This document shows positions 54,927-62,500 of a DNA stretch of 62,500 nt, one piece after another. Every line of letters begins with the position of its first letter. The stretch's first letter is position 1. A program made the translations under genes and the position numbers. The stretch spans positions 215,001 through 277,500 of the forward strand of contig NZ_CP134050.1 of the NCBI RefSeq assembly GCF_031583145.1, read 5' to 3'. This DNA comes from Brevibacillus brevis. Its GTDB lineage: Bacteria; Bacillota; Bacilli; Brevibacillales; Brevibacillaceae. Below the pieces are notes generated by a model. It saw only the letters and a program-made list of their open reading frames with translations. It made no database searches and had not been told where the DNA came from.

Positions 54927-55778
54927 ATGAATGAGGAGAGCTTGCTGGCATTTCGCGATGTATCCTTTTCGTACGACGGTGACGAGGGTCAGCGGGTACC
55001 GGTCCTCAAAAGCGTGGACCTGACGTTTGAAAAAGGCTCGTTTGTTTCCGTGCTCGGGCACAATGGATCGGGCAAATCTACGCTGGCAAAGCTGATGAAC
55101 GCCCTGCTATTGCCGGAGGATGGCGTGGTACTGGTCAGCGGTTTCGATACCAAAGACGGAGAAGTGCTGTGGGAAATCCGCCGCCACGTCGGGATGGTCT
55201 TTCAAAACCCGGACAACCAGATTGTCGGAGCCACGGTCGAGGATGATGTGGCGTTTGGCCTGGAAAACATGGGGGTAGACCCGCAGGAGATGCGCAGACG
55301 GATTGACGATGCGTTGCAGTCTGTCGGCATGGAGAAGTATTTGCTGGCACAGCCGCATCGCTTGTCCGGAGGGCAGAAGCAGCGGGTAGCCATCGCGGGC
55401 ATCATGGCGATGAGACCGTCTGTAATCATCTTGGATGAGGCGACAGCCATGCTCGATCCGCAGGGCAGACAGGAAGTCATGCTCCTCGCACGCCGTCTCA
55501 ATCAAGAAGAGGGCATCACAATCATCAACATTACCCATTTTCCCGAAGAGGCGGTCTACTCCGATCGGGTGACGGTTATGAATGCGGGAGAAGTCCTGAT
55601 GGAGGGTTCGCCGCAGGAAGTATTCAGTCAGGTGGATCGGCTTTGGGCGGCTGGGCTGGACGTTCCATTCGCAGTGCGGGTGCGTCATGCTTTGGCAGCC
55701 AAAGGAATCGATCTACCATTTGTACTGCACCAAGAGGAGCTGGTGGAGCACGTATGCAGATTACTTTTGACCAAGTAA
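54927..55778 (+). CDS. ecfA1: energy-coupling factor transporter ATPase EcfA1
   Basis: A 283-residue ABC ATPase that powers ECF vitamin and metal uptake. Walker A GHNGSGKST near 44-52, signature LSGGQKQR near 145-152, Walker B VIILDEATAMLD. ATG 54927 lies 13 bases after GGGGAGG; the longer frame from 54855 begins inside the terminator region. It overlaps ecfA2 by 25 bases, so the pair is made together. Confidence 0.95.
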   Translation: MNEESLLAFRDVSFSYDGDEGQRVPVLKSVDLTFEKGSFVSVLGHNGSGKSTLAKLMNALLLPEDGVVLVSGFDTKDGEVLWEIRRHVGMVFQNPDNQIVGATVEDDVAFGLENMGVDPQEMRRRIDDALQSVGMEKYLLAQPHRLSGGQKQRVAIAGIMAMRPSVIILDEATAMLDPQGRQEVMLLARRLNQEEGITIINITHFPEEAVYSDRVTVMNAGEVLMEGSPQEVFSQVDRLWAAGLDVPFAVRVRHALAAKGIDLPFVLHQEELVEHVCRLLLTK

Positions 55779-56626
55779 GCCACATCTACGGCAAAGGAAC
55801 GCCGTTTGAACGGCTTGCGTTGAAAGAGGTTTCCTTGACGATTCCGTCAGGTTCCTTTGTTGGCATTATCGGGCAAACCGGCTCCGGGAAATCGACCTTG
55901 ATCCAGCATTTGAACGGGCTGCTTTCCCCGTCATCGGGCCGGATCGTTTTGGGAGATGTGGTGATTACCCCTACCCAGCGACTCCCCCATGCCAGACGAC
56001 GAGATATCGGCCTAGTGTTTCAATACCCCGAGCACCAGCTGTTCGAAGAGACTGTAGCCAAAGACGTCTCCTTTGGCCCGCTCAATTTTGACTTGCCTGC
56101 GGAAATGGTCGAATCGCGGACACGAGAGTCGTTGGAGGTCGTCGGACTCGATTACGATACAGTCAAAGACCGCTCCCCCTTTCAGCTGAGCGGCGGGCAA
56201 ATGAGGCGTGTTGCCATCGCGGGCGTTTTGGCCATGCAGCCGAAAGTGCTGGTGCTGGATGAACCGACGGCTGGACTGGATCCTGCCGGTCGCAAGGCAA
56301 TCCTGGAAGGGATTCATCGCATTCATCGACAGCAGGGCTTGACCACGCTTTTGGTTACGCACAGCATGGAGGAAGCTGCCCGCTATGCCGATTACTTGCT
56401 CGTCATGTCGGCGGGACAAGTTGTACTGCAGGGGACGCCCGGCGAGGTGTTCACGCAGGCAGACCTGTTGAAAAAGCTTTCTCTCGATGTGCCGGAGACG
56501 GTCGCGATGGTTTCCCAGATGAATCAATGCTTGCCGGAAGACGAACAGCTGCCCCGATCTCTTTATCGCGAGGAAGCGCTGATCGACCATTTGCTTACGC
56601 GGCTTTCCGTGCTGAAGGAGGGCTAG
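55754..56626 (+). CDS. ecfA2: energy-coupling factor transporter ATPase EcfA2
   Basis: A 290-residue second ATPase of the module. Walker A GQTGSGKST near 38-46, signature LSGGQMRR, Walker B VLVLDEPTAGLD. ATG 55754 (MQITFDQVSH) lies within the end of ecfA1. With EcfA1 it forms the heterodimeric motor that is shared by several substrate-binding S components encoded elsewhere. Confidence 0.95.
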   Translation: MQITFDQVSHIYGKGTPFERLALKEVSLTIPSGSFVGIIGQTGSGKSTLIQHLNGLLSPSSGRIVLGDVVITPTQRLPHARRRDIGLVFQYPEHQLFEETVAKDVSFGPLNFDLPAEMVESRTRESLEVVGLDYDTVKDRSPFQLSGGQMRRVAIAGVLAMQPKVLVLDEPTAGLDPAGRKAILEGIHRIHRQQGLTTLLVTHSMEEAARYADYLLVMSAGQVVLQGTPGEVFTQADLLKKLSLDVPETVAMVSQMNQCLPEDEQLPRSLYREEALIDHLLTRLSVLKEG

Positions 56627-56628
56627 GC

Positions 56629-57426
56629 ATGCTGCAAAATATTGCGATAGGGCAATACGTGCCGGGACAGTCCTTTATCCATCGGACCGATCCGCGGAGC
56701 AAGCTGCTCTTTATCATCCTTTTTGCGACATTGGTATTTTTGGCGAACAATACGGTGACCTACGCGGTTCTTGTTGCCTTTACCCTGCTGGTCGGGCTGC
56801 TCTCCCGCCTTTCCATCGGCTATATCTTGAAAAGCTTGAAGCCTGTATGGATCCTGATCCTGTTAACCGTGATTCTGCAGATTTTCATGACAAAGGGCGG
56901 GACCGTGTACTACCAGTGGGGCAGCTTCACGATCGAAGAAGAGGGTGTGCGGCAAGCCATCTTTATTTCCTTGCGTTTGGGGCTGCTCGTGCTGATCAGC
57001 TCTCTATTGACCCTCACGACCTCTCCGATCGATTTGACGGAAGGGCTCGAACGCTTGCTGGGGCCGTTTGGGCGCATTGGCGTACCCGTGCATGAGATTG
57101 CGCTTATGATGTCTATCGCGATCCGCTTTATTCCGACGCTCATGGAGGAGACGGACAAGATCATCAAGGCGCAGACAGCCAGAGGCGCCGATTTTAGCAG
57201 CGGCAACCTCGTGCGACGTGCGAAAAATTTGGTTCCAATCGCGATCCCGCTGTTTATCAGTGCCTTCCGCCGAGCCGAAGAGCTGGCATTGGCCATGGAG
57301 GCTCGAGGCTATCGGGGTGGCGTGGGGAGGACGCGGCTGAACAAGCTGGTCTTCTCCTGGAGAGATGGCTGTGTGGCGGCCGCAGGGGTGCTTCTGATGC
57401 TGGTGATAGGATGGTGGCGGTCTTGA
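56629..57426 (+). CDS. ecfT: energy-coupling factor transporter transmembrane protein EcfT
   Basis: A 265-residue membrane protein with about five to six hydrophobic helices. The coupling helices carry TARGADFSSG and MEARGYRGG, the Ala-Arg-Gly motifs that contact the two ATPases. It starts two bases after ecfA2 with GGAGGG upstream, and its end overlaps truA. Confidence 0.95.
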   Translation: MLQNIAIGQYVPGQSFIHRTDPRSKLLFIILFATLVFLANNTVTYAVLVAFTLLVGLLSRLSIGYILKSLKPVWILILLTVILQIFMTKGGTVYYQWGSFTIEEEGVRQAIFISLRLGLLVLISSLLTLTTSPIDLTEGLERLLGPFGRIGVPVHEIALMMSIAIRFIPTLMEETDKIIKAQTARGADFSSGNLVRRAKNLVPIAIPLFISAFRRAEELALAMEARGYRGGVGRTRLNKLVFSWRDGCVAAAGVLLMLVIGWWRS

Positions 57427-58157
57427 GAAGGCTCAAATGCGTCGTAGCCTACGACGGGACTGATTTCAGCGGCTTTCAGGTGCAGCCGGACCAAGTGACG
57501 GTGCAGGGAGAGATTGAAGCCGCCTTGCAACGGATCACGGGAGAAGAGATTCAGATCGTCGGTTCAGGCCGGACCGATGCCGGCGTGCATGCGCGCGGGC
57601 AGGTGATTCACTTCGATACGGCCAGCAGCATTCCCCTGGAAAAATGGGGACTCGTGCTGAACAATCAGCTGCCGGATGCCATTGTCGTCCGGTCGGTAGA
57701 GGAAGCCGAATCGACCTTCCATGCCCGTTTTGACGTCCAGATCAAGGAATACCGCTATTGTATCGACAACAATCCTGTAGCAGACGTCTTTCGCCACCGC
57801 TATGCGGATCACGTGCGCTTTCCGCTGGATGTGGAGGCCATGCAAAGGGCTGCCCGCCATTTGGTTGGGGAGCATGACTTTACGTCCTTTTGCTCCGCCA
57901 AGACATACGTGGAAGACAAGGTACGCACCGTCTACGATTTGAAGGTGGAGCGTGAGGGAAGAGAAGTATGGGTGACGTGCCGAGGCAACGGCTTTTTGTA
58001 CAACATGGTGCGGATCATTGTGGGAACATTGGTGGAAGTCGGACAAGGCAAGCGACTGCCTGACGAGCTGGTGGACATTCTGGCTGCACGAGATCGGGAA
58101 AGGGCCGGAAAGACAGCGCCGGCCAAAGGTCTGACGATGTGGGAAGTCGTCTATTGA
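57411..58157 (+). CDS. truA: tRNA pseudouridine(38-40) synthase TruA
   Basis: A 248-residue enzyme that makes pseudouridine in the anticodon arm of tRNAs. Catalytic D56 is in GSGRTDAGVHA. The start is either ATG 57411 or TTG 57423; the latter has GGTGG at better spacing and would give MRRLKCVVAYDG. Both lie at or inside the ecfT end, so translation is coupled. Confidence 0.93.
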   Translation: MVAVLRRLKCVVAYDGTDFSGFQVQPDQVTVQGEIEAALQRITGEEIQIVGSGRTDAGVHARGQVIHFDTASSIPLEKWGLVLNNQLPDAIVVRSVEEAESTFHARFDVQIKEYRYCIDNNPVADVFRHRYADHVRFPLDVEAMQRAARHLVGEHDFTSFCSAKTYVEDKVRTVYDLKVEREGREVWVTCRGNGFLYNMVRIIVGTLVEVGQGKRLPDELVDILAARDRERAGKTAPAKGLTMWEVVY

Positions 58158-58195
58158 TCAGGTGAATTTCCAGTTAATAGACCAGACGGAGGCAC

Positions 58196-58225
58196 TTGAC
58201 TCTGACCCATCTCATGTAGTACGAT
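58196..58225 (+). promoter_or_regulatory. promoter of rplM-rpsI
   Basis: TTGACT (58196-58201), 18-bp spacer, TACGAT (58220-58225). The transcript would have a leader of about 185 bases. Confidence 0.75.
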
Positions 58226-58231
58226 AATCCT

Positions 58232-58416
58232 TGGTATTTTAACCCCGCTAGCCCCACTCTAGCCCCGGGATTGAAAGACAAGATCGTGGTATTCATGGAA
58301 CACCTGGAAGAGTTGCTCACCCGTTACGAAGCAATGATCTTCCATTTGCAAGTTTCGGTTGTATTCGTTAGAAGTAAATGTGAATGTGTAAGGTAAGATA
58401 CTTAGGAGGGACAAAC
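58232..58416 (+). promoter_or_regulatory. leader of rplM, probable L13 autoregulatory RNA, with a short open frame
   Basis: Firmicutes rplM mRNAs often carry an L13-responsive leader. The CTAGCCCC repeats near 58248-58266 suggest a compact fold, but I cannot match the full consensus. A 33-codon open frame, ATG 58295 to TAA 58396, begins MEHLEELLTRYEAMIFHLQ; it has no clear ribosome binding site. Confidence 0.45.
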
Positions 58417-58854
58417 ATGCGTACCACATATATGGCGAAACCGCTCGAAGTTGAGCGTAAATGGTACATCGTTGACGCAGAAGGCCAAACGCTGGGCCGT
58501 CTGGCTAGCGAAGTAGCTTCGATCCTGCGCGGCAAACTGAAACCTGAATTTACTCCTCACGTTGATGCTGGCGATTTCGTAATCGTAATCAACGCTGACA
58601 AGGTAAAACTGACAGGTAAAAAACTGCAAGACAAAATCTACTACACTCACTCCCTGTATCCAGGTGGTTTGAAAAAGACCACTGCAGGTGACATGCTGAA
58701 CAAGAAGCCAGAGCGCATGTTCGAGCTGGCTGTAAAAGGCATGCTGCCTAAGAACAGCCTGGGACGTCAAATGTTCACCAAGCTGAAAGTATACGCTGGA
58801 ACTGAGCATCCGCACGCAGCACAAAAACCAGAAGCTTGGCAAATTCGCGGTTAA
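58417..58854 (+). CDS. rplM: 50S ribosomal protein L13
   Basis: A 145-residue protein. [20 protein letters not shown] and [20 protein letters not shown] are diagnostic. ATG 58417 follows AGGAGGG; the longer frame from 58384 is rejected. Confidence 0.97.
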   Translation: MRTTYMAKPLEVERKWYIVDAEGQTLGRLASEVASILRGKLKPEFTPHVDAGDFVIVINADKVKLTGKKLQDKIYYTHSLYPGGLKKTTAGDMLNKKPERMFELAVKGMLPKNSLGRQMFTKLKVYAGTEHPHAAQKPEAWQIRG

Positions 58855-58874
58855 GGTAAAGGGAGGAAATATAC

Positions 58875-59267
58875 GTGGCACAAGTACAATACTACGGTAC
58901 AGGTCGTCGTAAGCACTCCGTAGCACGCGTTCGCCTGGTTCCAGGTGAAGGTCGCATTGTGATCAACAAGCGTGAAATGGACACTTACTTTGGTTTGGAA
59001 ACACTGAAATTGATCGTAAAACAACCACTCGTTCTGACTGAGACTCTCGGTCGTTACGATGTGCTTGTCAACGTAAACGGCGGCGGAACCACTGGTCAAG
59101 CTGGTGCAATCCGTCACGGCGTTGCTCGCGCTCTGCTGAAAGCAGATCCGGAACTGCGCGGCGCTCTGAAACGCGCTGGCTTCCTGACTCGCGACCCTCG
59201 TATGAAAGAGCGTAAAAAATACGGCTTGAAAGCAGCTCGTCGCGCACCTCAATTCTCCAAGCGCTAA
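58875..59267 (+). CDS. rpsI: 30S ribosomal protein S9
   Basis: A 130-residue protein whose C-terminal tail ([14 protein letters not shown]) reaches the P-site t[22 protein letters not shown] is diagnostic. GTG 58875 follows GGGAGG. Confidence 0.98.
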   Translation: MAQVQYYGTGRRKHSVARVRLVPGEGRIVINKREMDTYFGLETLKLIVKQPLVLTETLGRYDVLVNVNGGGTTGQAGAIRHGVARALLKADPELRGALKRAGFLTRDPRMKERKKYGLKAARRAPQFSKR

Positions 59268-59286
59268 TTGCTGCATCGGAATACAG

Positions 59287-59317
59287 CCCCTTGTCTGTTC
59301 GCAGGCAGGGGGTTTTT
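59287..59317 (+). terminator. rplM-rpsI terminator
   Basis: CCCCTTGTCTG (59287-59297), TTCG tetraloop, CAGGCAGGGGG (59302-59312, two G-U pairs), then TTTTT. Confidence 0.92.
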
Positions 59318-59330
59318 CCTTTGTCCCATG

Positions 59331-59360
59331 GTCATATTTGTCCAGCTTTGTCCATAAGAT
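59331..59360 (+). promoter_or_regulatory. sigma-E-like (mother cell) promoter of cwlD
   Basis: GTCATATT (59331-59338), 14-base spacer, CATAAGAT (59353-59360). The -35 and spacing match the B. subtilis sigma-E consensus (kmATATT, 14-15, CATACAnT). The -10 matches five of seven fixed positions. It agrees with known sigma-E control of cwlD. Confidence 0.65.
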
Positions 59361-59394
59361 GGATAAGAGAATGGGACAAAGGGGACGGTGCACG

Positions 59395-60111
59395 GTGACA
59401 AGAAAAGGGATAGGCTGGATATTGGCTTTCGCTTTATTGGTGCTGTTGTTCACCTACGAGACGCCTGATCGCTCCTCCTGGACTGCGTGGTCGCTTCCGC
59501 TGGCGGGGACAGTGATCGCCATTGATGCCGGACATGGCGGGAAGGACGGCGGCGCCACATCGGCTTCGGGTGACGTGGTAGAGAAAGACGTGACGCTGGC
59601 GATCAGCATGTATTTACGGGACTTTCTGCAACAGTCAGGCGCTTTTGTCATTATGACGAGGGAAGAGGACAAGGATTTGGCTTCGCCTGAGGCGGATGCC
59701 AAGCGCAAACGAAAGTCAGAGGATATACGCAATCGGGTCAAGCTGGTCAACGATAGTGCGCCGGACTTTCTCATCAGCATTCACGTCAACTCGATCCCGT
59801 CACAGAAATGGTCGGGGGCCCAAACATTTTACTCGCCGACATTCAAGAAGAGTGAAGAGATGGCATATCTCATCCAGGATGAGATCAAACGTGTCATCGG
59901 CAATACCAAGCGGGTGCCGAGCAAGACAAACAGCGTCTTTCTCATTCGCGAGGTAACGGCCCCTGCAGTCTTGGTGGAGGTCGGATTTGTGAGCAATACG
60001 GATGAGGCAAAAAGACTGCAGTCTGTCGATTACCAGAAAGCGATGGCCAATGCGATTTACCAGGGAATACTTCGCCAGTACGCCGGTGAAAAGGTACCAG
60101 TTACACCTTGA
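59395..60111 (+). CDS. cwlD: germination-specific N-acetylmuramoyl-L-alanine amidase CwlD
   Basis: A 238-residue amidase that strips peptide side chains during muramic-delta-lactam formation in spore cortex. One N-terminal membrane segment (about 7-20) is followed by the Amidase_3 domain with zinc ligands H47 (DAGHGGKDGG), E63 (VVEKDVTL) and the His of SIHVNS, and catalytic Glu in VLVEVGFVSN. GTG 59395 is chosen; earlier in-frame codons lie in or right after the promoter at 59331-59360. The length then equals B. subtilis CwlD (237). Confidence 0.93.
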   Translation: MTRKGIGWILAFALLVLLFTYETPDRSSWTAWSLPLAGTVIAIDAGHGGKDGGATSASGDVVEKDVTLAISMYLRDFLQQSGAFVIMTREEDKDLASPEADAKRKRKSEDIRNRVKLVNDSAPDFLISIHVNSIPSQKWSGAQTFYSPTFKKSEEMAYLIQDEIKRVIGNTKRVPSKTNSVFLIREVTAPAVLVEVGFVSNTDEAKRLQSVDYQKAMANAIYQGILRQYAGEKVPVTP

Positions 60112-60144
60112 GCAGTCGGGTTTTGTGTCGGTCAGGAGCGAATG

Positions 60145-60153
60145 TGCTATAAT
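60145..60153 (+). promoter_or_regulatory. extended -10 promoter of salA
   Basis: TG (60145-60146), one base, TATAAT (60148-60153): a perfect extended -10. No strong -35 at 17 bases. Confidence 0.7.
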
Positions 60154-60215
60154 GAACGCGCGAACATAAAAGCTCCAGGGCAATCATGGAAAAGATTATA
60201 GATGAGGTGAACAAG

Positions 60216-61325
60216 ATGTTGACCAAAGAACGAGTTCTCGAAGCGCTGCGCGATGTAAAGGATCCCGAAATCAACCGCAGTCTGGTCGAACTGAATATGA
60301 TTCGTGACATCCGGATCGAGGGAAGCACCGTGAGTCTGACGGTGGTCCTGACGATCACAGGCTGTCCGCTGAAAGCCAAGATTGAAGACGACGTCATCGC
60401 CGCCGTACGCGCACTGGGTGCCGAGGAAGTTCACCTGCAGTTCGGTGCCATGACGGACGAAGAGCGTGCGGCTCTCAGCGCTCAGCTCCGCGGAAACGGG
60501 GGGCAGACTCATAATATGGCACCCGGACAAGCACCTCTGCTCAACCCGATCCTGGACAAAGGCTCGAAGACCACCTTTATCGCGGTCACATCCGGAAAAG
60601 GCGGAGTAGGGAAGTCGACGGTGACCGTCAATCTGGCTGTCTCATTAGCGCGTATGGGTAAAAAGGTCGGGATCATCGATGCCGATATTTACGGCTTTAG
60701 CGTGCCGGATATGATGAACATCGAGCAACGTCCAACAGTCATCGGGGAGACGATTTTGCCTGTCGAGAAGATGAACGTGAAGGTTATGTCGATGGGCTTC
60801 TTCGTTGAGGACAATTCGCCGATTATTTGGCGCGGACCGATGCTGGGCAAGATGCTGCGCAATTTCTTCTCGGAAGTTCACTGGGGAGAAGATCTGGATT
60901 ATCTGCTGCTGGACTTGCCTCCGGGAACAGGAGACATGGCGCTGGACGTTCATACGATGATTCCGCAAAGCTTGGAGATCGTCGTAACCACTCCTCATGC
61001 GACAGCAGCGTTTGTAGCGGCACGTGCCGGGGCAATGGCCAAGCGCACGGGTCACGAAATTCTCGGCGTCGTGGAGAACATGGCCTGGTATGAAGCCAAA
61101 GATGGTTCGAAGGAATACGTGTTTGGCCGTGGCGGCGGGGCCAAGCTTGCCGAGACGCTGGCCAGCGAGCTGTTGGCGCAGATCCCGCTCGGCCAGCCGG
61201 AAAATCATCCATCCGAGCCGGATTACACACCATCGATTTATCGCGAAAACTCGCCGATTGGACAAATCTATATGGACATGGCCAAACGCGTGGCTGAAAA
61301 ATGCGAAGCGGCCATTCGGGAATAG
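60216..61325 (+). CDS. salA: Mrp/NBP35-family P-loop ATPase SalA
   Basis: A 369-residue protein. Residues 1-80 form a MIP18/DUF59 domain (VLEALRDVKDPEINRSLVEL). The ParA/Mrp ATPase follows with SGKGGVGKST (126-135), the deviant Walker A. Mrp proteins carry or deliver iron-sulfur clusters; in B. subtilis SalA acts as a regulator of protease genes by repressing scoC. The C-terminal CxxC of typical Mrp scaffolds is not visible, so an Fe-S role is uncertain. ATG 60216 follows GAGGTG; the longer frame from 60186 contains that site. Confidence 0.9.
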   Translation: MLTKERVLEALRDVKDPEINRSLVELNMIRDIRIEGSTVSLTVVLTITGCPLKAKIEDDVIAAVRALGAEEVHLQFGAMTDEERAALSAQLRGNGGQTHNMAPGQAPLLNPILDKGSKTTFIAVTSGKGGVGKSTVTVNLAVSLARMGKKVGIIDADIYGFSVPDMMNIEQRPTVIGETILPVEKMNVKVMSMGFFVEDNSPIIWRGPMLGKMLRNFFSEVHWGEDLDYLLLDLPPGTGDMALDVHTMIPQSLEIVVTTPHATAAFVAARAGAMAKRTGHEILGVVENMAWYEAKDGSKEYVFGRGGGAKLAETLASELLAQIPLGQPENHPSEPDYTPSIYRENSPIGQIYMDMAKRVAEKCEAAIRE

Positions 61326-61337
61326 GCAATGGGCAAA

Positions 61338-61374
61338 AAAGGTGGGCTCTCCAGAAAAGAGCTCACCTTTTTTG
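61338..61374. terminator. terminator after salA, also usable for gerD
   Basis: AAAGGTGGGCTCT (61338-61350) pairs with AGAGCTCACCTTT (61358-61370, one G-U pair), then Ts. The A run on the left lets it work from the minus strand too, 95 bases past the gerD stop. Confidence 0.92.
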
Positions 61375-61464
61375 TATCCCACAGGCTGATTGCCTGCCAC
61401 GGGCCGTGGGACGGAATCCGCAGCGCAATCCCTGGCAGTTTCCCAGACCGTATCGGCTGTTTTC

Positions 61465-62124
61465 TTAATGAGAGCTGCTGCCGCTGCCACCGCCGCCACC
61501 GCTCGCTCCTCCGGTTTTGCCTCCGCCCTTTTCCTTTCCTTTTTTCCCTTTCGTTTTCATTTCCTTTGGCTTGGTCATTTCTTCCTGGGCTTTGGTCATG
61601 AGCTTCATCATTTCTTCCTGGAACATCGGGCTTTGCAAGGACTCTTTCATGATTTGCATGGTTTGTTGACGGTACGCCGAGCTTTTCATGAGATCCAGCA
61701 AATTTTTCTCGAACTCGGGGTCCTTCATAAGGGTGACAAGGTCCTTTTGGTATTCCGGGTCTTTCATGAGATCTTTCATCAGATCCTTTTGTTCCGTTTT
61801 CATGGATTTCGCCAACGTGCTGGCGAATTTCGGATCTTTGAAGGCTTCTTTAATATGTGTGCTGTTCGGATTGGTTAAGCTTTGGATTAAGGTAGTCCGG
61901 ACGGTCGAATCATCCACCATGATTTTTTGTTTAAAGCTTTCATCTTTCATCATTTTTTCCATTGATGACTTTGCTTCGTCCGTCTGCAAAATGTCCAGCA
62001 CCATGTCTTTTACGCTTTTGTAATCAGGCTGAGACGAGCCTTGCGCTTGTCCGCCGCTTGAGCATGCAGTCACAACCAGACAGACGATCGAAATCAGTCC
62101 AATGGTCATTGACTTTTTTCTCAT
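61465..62124 (-). CDS. gerD: spore germination lipoprotein GerD
   Basis: A 219-residue lipoprotein of the spore inner membrane that organises germinant receptors into the germinosome. A signal peptide leads to the lipobox ending in C21 (VVTAC). The body is a run of helical repeats with LMKDPEY and LMKDPEF-like units about 13 residues apart. The tail is Lys-rich, then a Gly-Ser stretch. ATG 62124 has GGAGGTG eight bases upstream; the longer frame to 62217 is not used. Forespore (sigma-G) control is known for the family, but I could not read a clear site. Confidence 0.94.
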   Translation of the reverse strand: MRKKSMTIGLISIVCLVVTACSSGGQAQGSSQPDYKSVKDMVLDILQTDEAKSSMEKMMKDESFKQKIMVDDSTVRTTLIQSLTNPNSTHIKEAFKDPKFASTLAKSMKTEQKDLMKDLMKDPEYQKDLVTLMKDPEFEKNLLDLMKSSAYRQQTMQIMKESLQSPMFQEEMMKLMTKAQEEMTKPKEMKTKGKKGKEKGGGKTGGASGGGGGSGSSSH

Positions 62125-62209
62125 GGGGTGGACACCTCCTTCTTTACTCTGCCTATAAGTAACGTGCGCATTTTGTTTTGTTCTTACGCTAGTATTTTCT
62201 TGCAGGCAT

Positions 62210-62218
62210 TGATACAAT
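62210..62218 (+). promoter_or_regulatory. candidate extended -10 promoter of kbaA
   Basis: TG (62210-62211), one base, TACAAT (62213-62218), 31 bases before the GTG start. No good -35. Confidence 0.45.
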
Positions 62219-62249
62219 CATATTCGATGTGGATGGGAGGGAATGTTTG

Positions 62250-62500
62250 GTGAGTCTGCGTAAGTATGGCTGGCTATTTTTCACCACCCTGCTGCTTGGC
62301 GGCTTGGGCGGTGTCTTGGTCGCCTTCATTTTTGACCTGGCAAAATTGCTGGAGGGGAGCGCCGGCAACTTTTTTGTAGGTACGCTGATGTACATGCTGT
62401 ACGGCATGACCATCAGTATCGTGGCCCAAATGGGTTTTTTTGCGTATATGACCATTAATTATTTCGCAAAAACGATTTTTAAATCTCCTTCTCTGTGGAA
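62250..62500 (+). CDS. kbaA: KinB-signalling pathway activation protein KbaA (3' end outside the window)
   Basis: An open frame from GTG 62250, with GGAGGG eight bases upstream, runs to the window end (83 codons). The product starts MSLRKYGWLFFTTLLLGGLG and shows two hydrophobic helices so far. It resembles KbaA, a six-span membrane protein needed for the KinB branch of sporulation signalling. Divergence from gerD at this place is the B. subtilis arrangement, which supports the name. Confidence 0.82.
   Translation, partial: MSLRKYGWLFFTTLLLGGLGGVLVAFIFDLAKLLEGSAGNFFVGTLMYMLYGMTISIVAQMGFFAYMTINYFAKTIFKSPSLW

Overview
The window is a 62.5 kb stretch of a Bacillales chromosome. It carries the conserved block that in Bacillus subtilis runs from an rRNA operon through the ctsR-clpC, radA-disA, cysES-sigH, rpoBC, S10-spc-alpha and ecf-rplM regions to gerD-kbaA. 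The protein sequences, the roughly 50-55% GC, and the local differences (pssA and a DUF1573-type gene beside disA, a cysteine T-box, no intact KOW gene between map and infA) suggest Brevibacillus or a close relative. Genus is inferred from remembered protein similarity, not from a search.

Layout. 1-1068 is the 3' third of a 23S rRNA gene, followed by a terminator and no 5S gene. 1345-3209 holds a GT28-type glycosyltransferase and a HAD hydrolase. 3288-8000 is the CtsR regulon core (ctsR-mcsA-mcsB-clpC) behind a consensus promoter with a CtsR operator. 8106-10559 is radA-disA. 10676-11404 is pssA with its own promoter and a foldable leader. A minus-strand DUF1573-type gene lies at 11508-11903. 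12189-15997 is yacL-ispD-ispF-gltX. A cysteine T-box controls cysE-cysS-mrnC-rlmB-rae1 (16030-20211), and sigH follows with its own promoter. 21241-25475 is rpmG-secE-nusG-rplK-rplA-rplJ-rplL plus a methyltransferase gene. 25785-37925 is rpoB-rpoC, a YbxF-type L7Ae protein, rpsL-rpsG-fusA-tuf. A DMT permease (+) and a truncated globin (-) meet at a shared terminator at 39015-39042. 39789-54726 is the uninterrupted S10-spc-alpha ribosomal protein cluster with secY, adk, map, infA and rpoA. 54927-58157 is ecfA1-ecfA2-ecfT-truA, 58417-59267 is rplM-rpsI, and 59395-62500 holds the sporulation and germination genes cwlD, salA, gerD (-) and the start of kbaA.

Almost every gene is core machinery: transcription, translation, protein export, protein quality control by arginine phosphorylation, c-di-AMP synthesis, isoprenoid and cysteine metabolism, and vitamin uptake. 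Sporulation genes (sigH, cwlD, gerD, kbaA) show an endospore former. I saw no phage, insertion sequence, CRISPR array, defence system or tRNA gene.

No exotic new system stands out. The points worth a second look are in the non-coding parts: an rRNA operon end without 5S, a leader with competing stems before pssA, a perfect palindrome between the cysteine T-box and cysE, structured leaders before rplK, rpoB, tuf and rplM, a terminator that encodes the last codons of two convergent genes, a probable vestige of a KOW-domain gene after map, and a sigma-E-like promoter before cwlD. Start codons were chosen from ribosome binding sites and family lengths and often lie downstream of the longest open frame.
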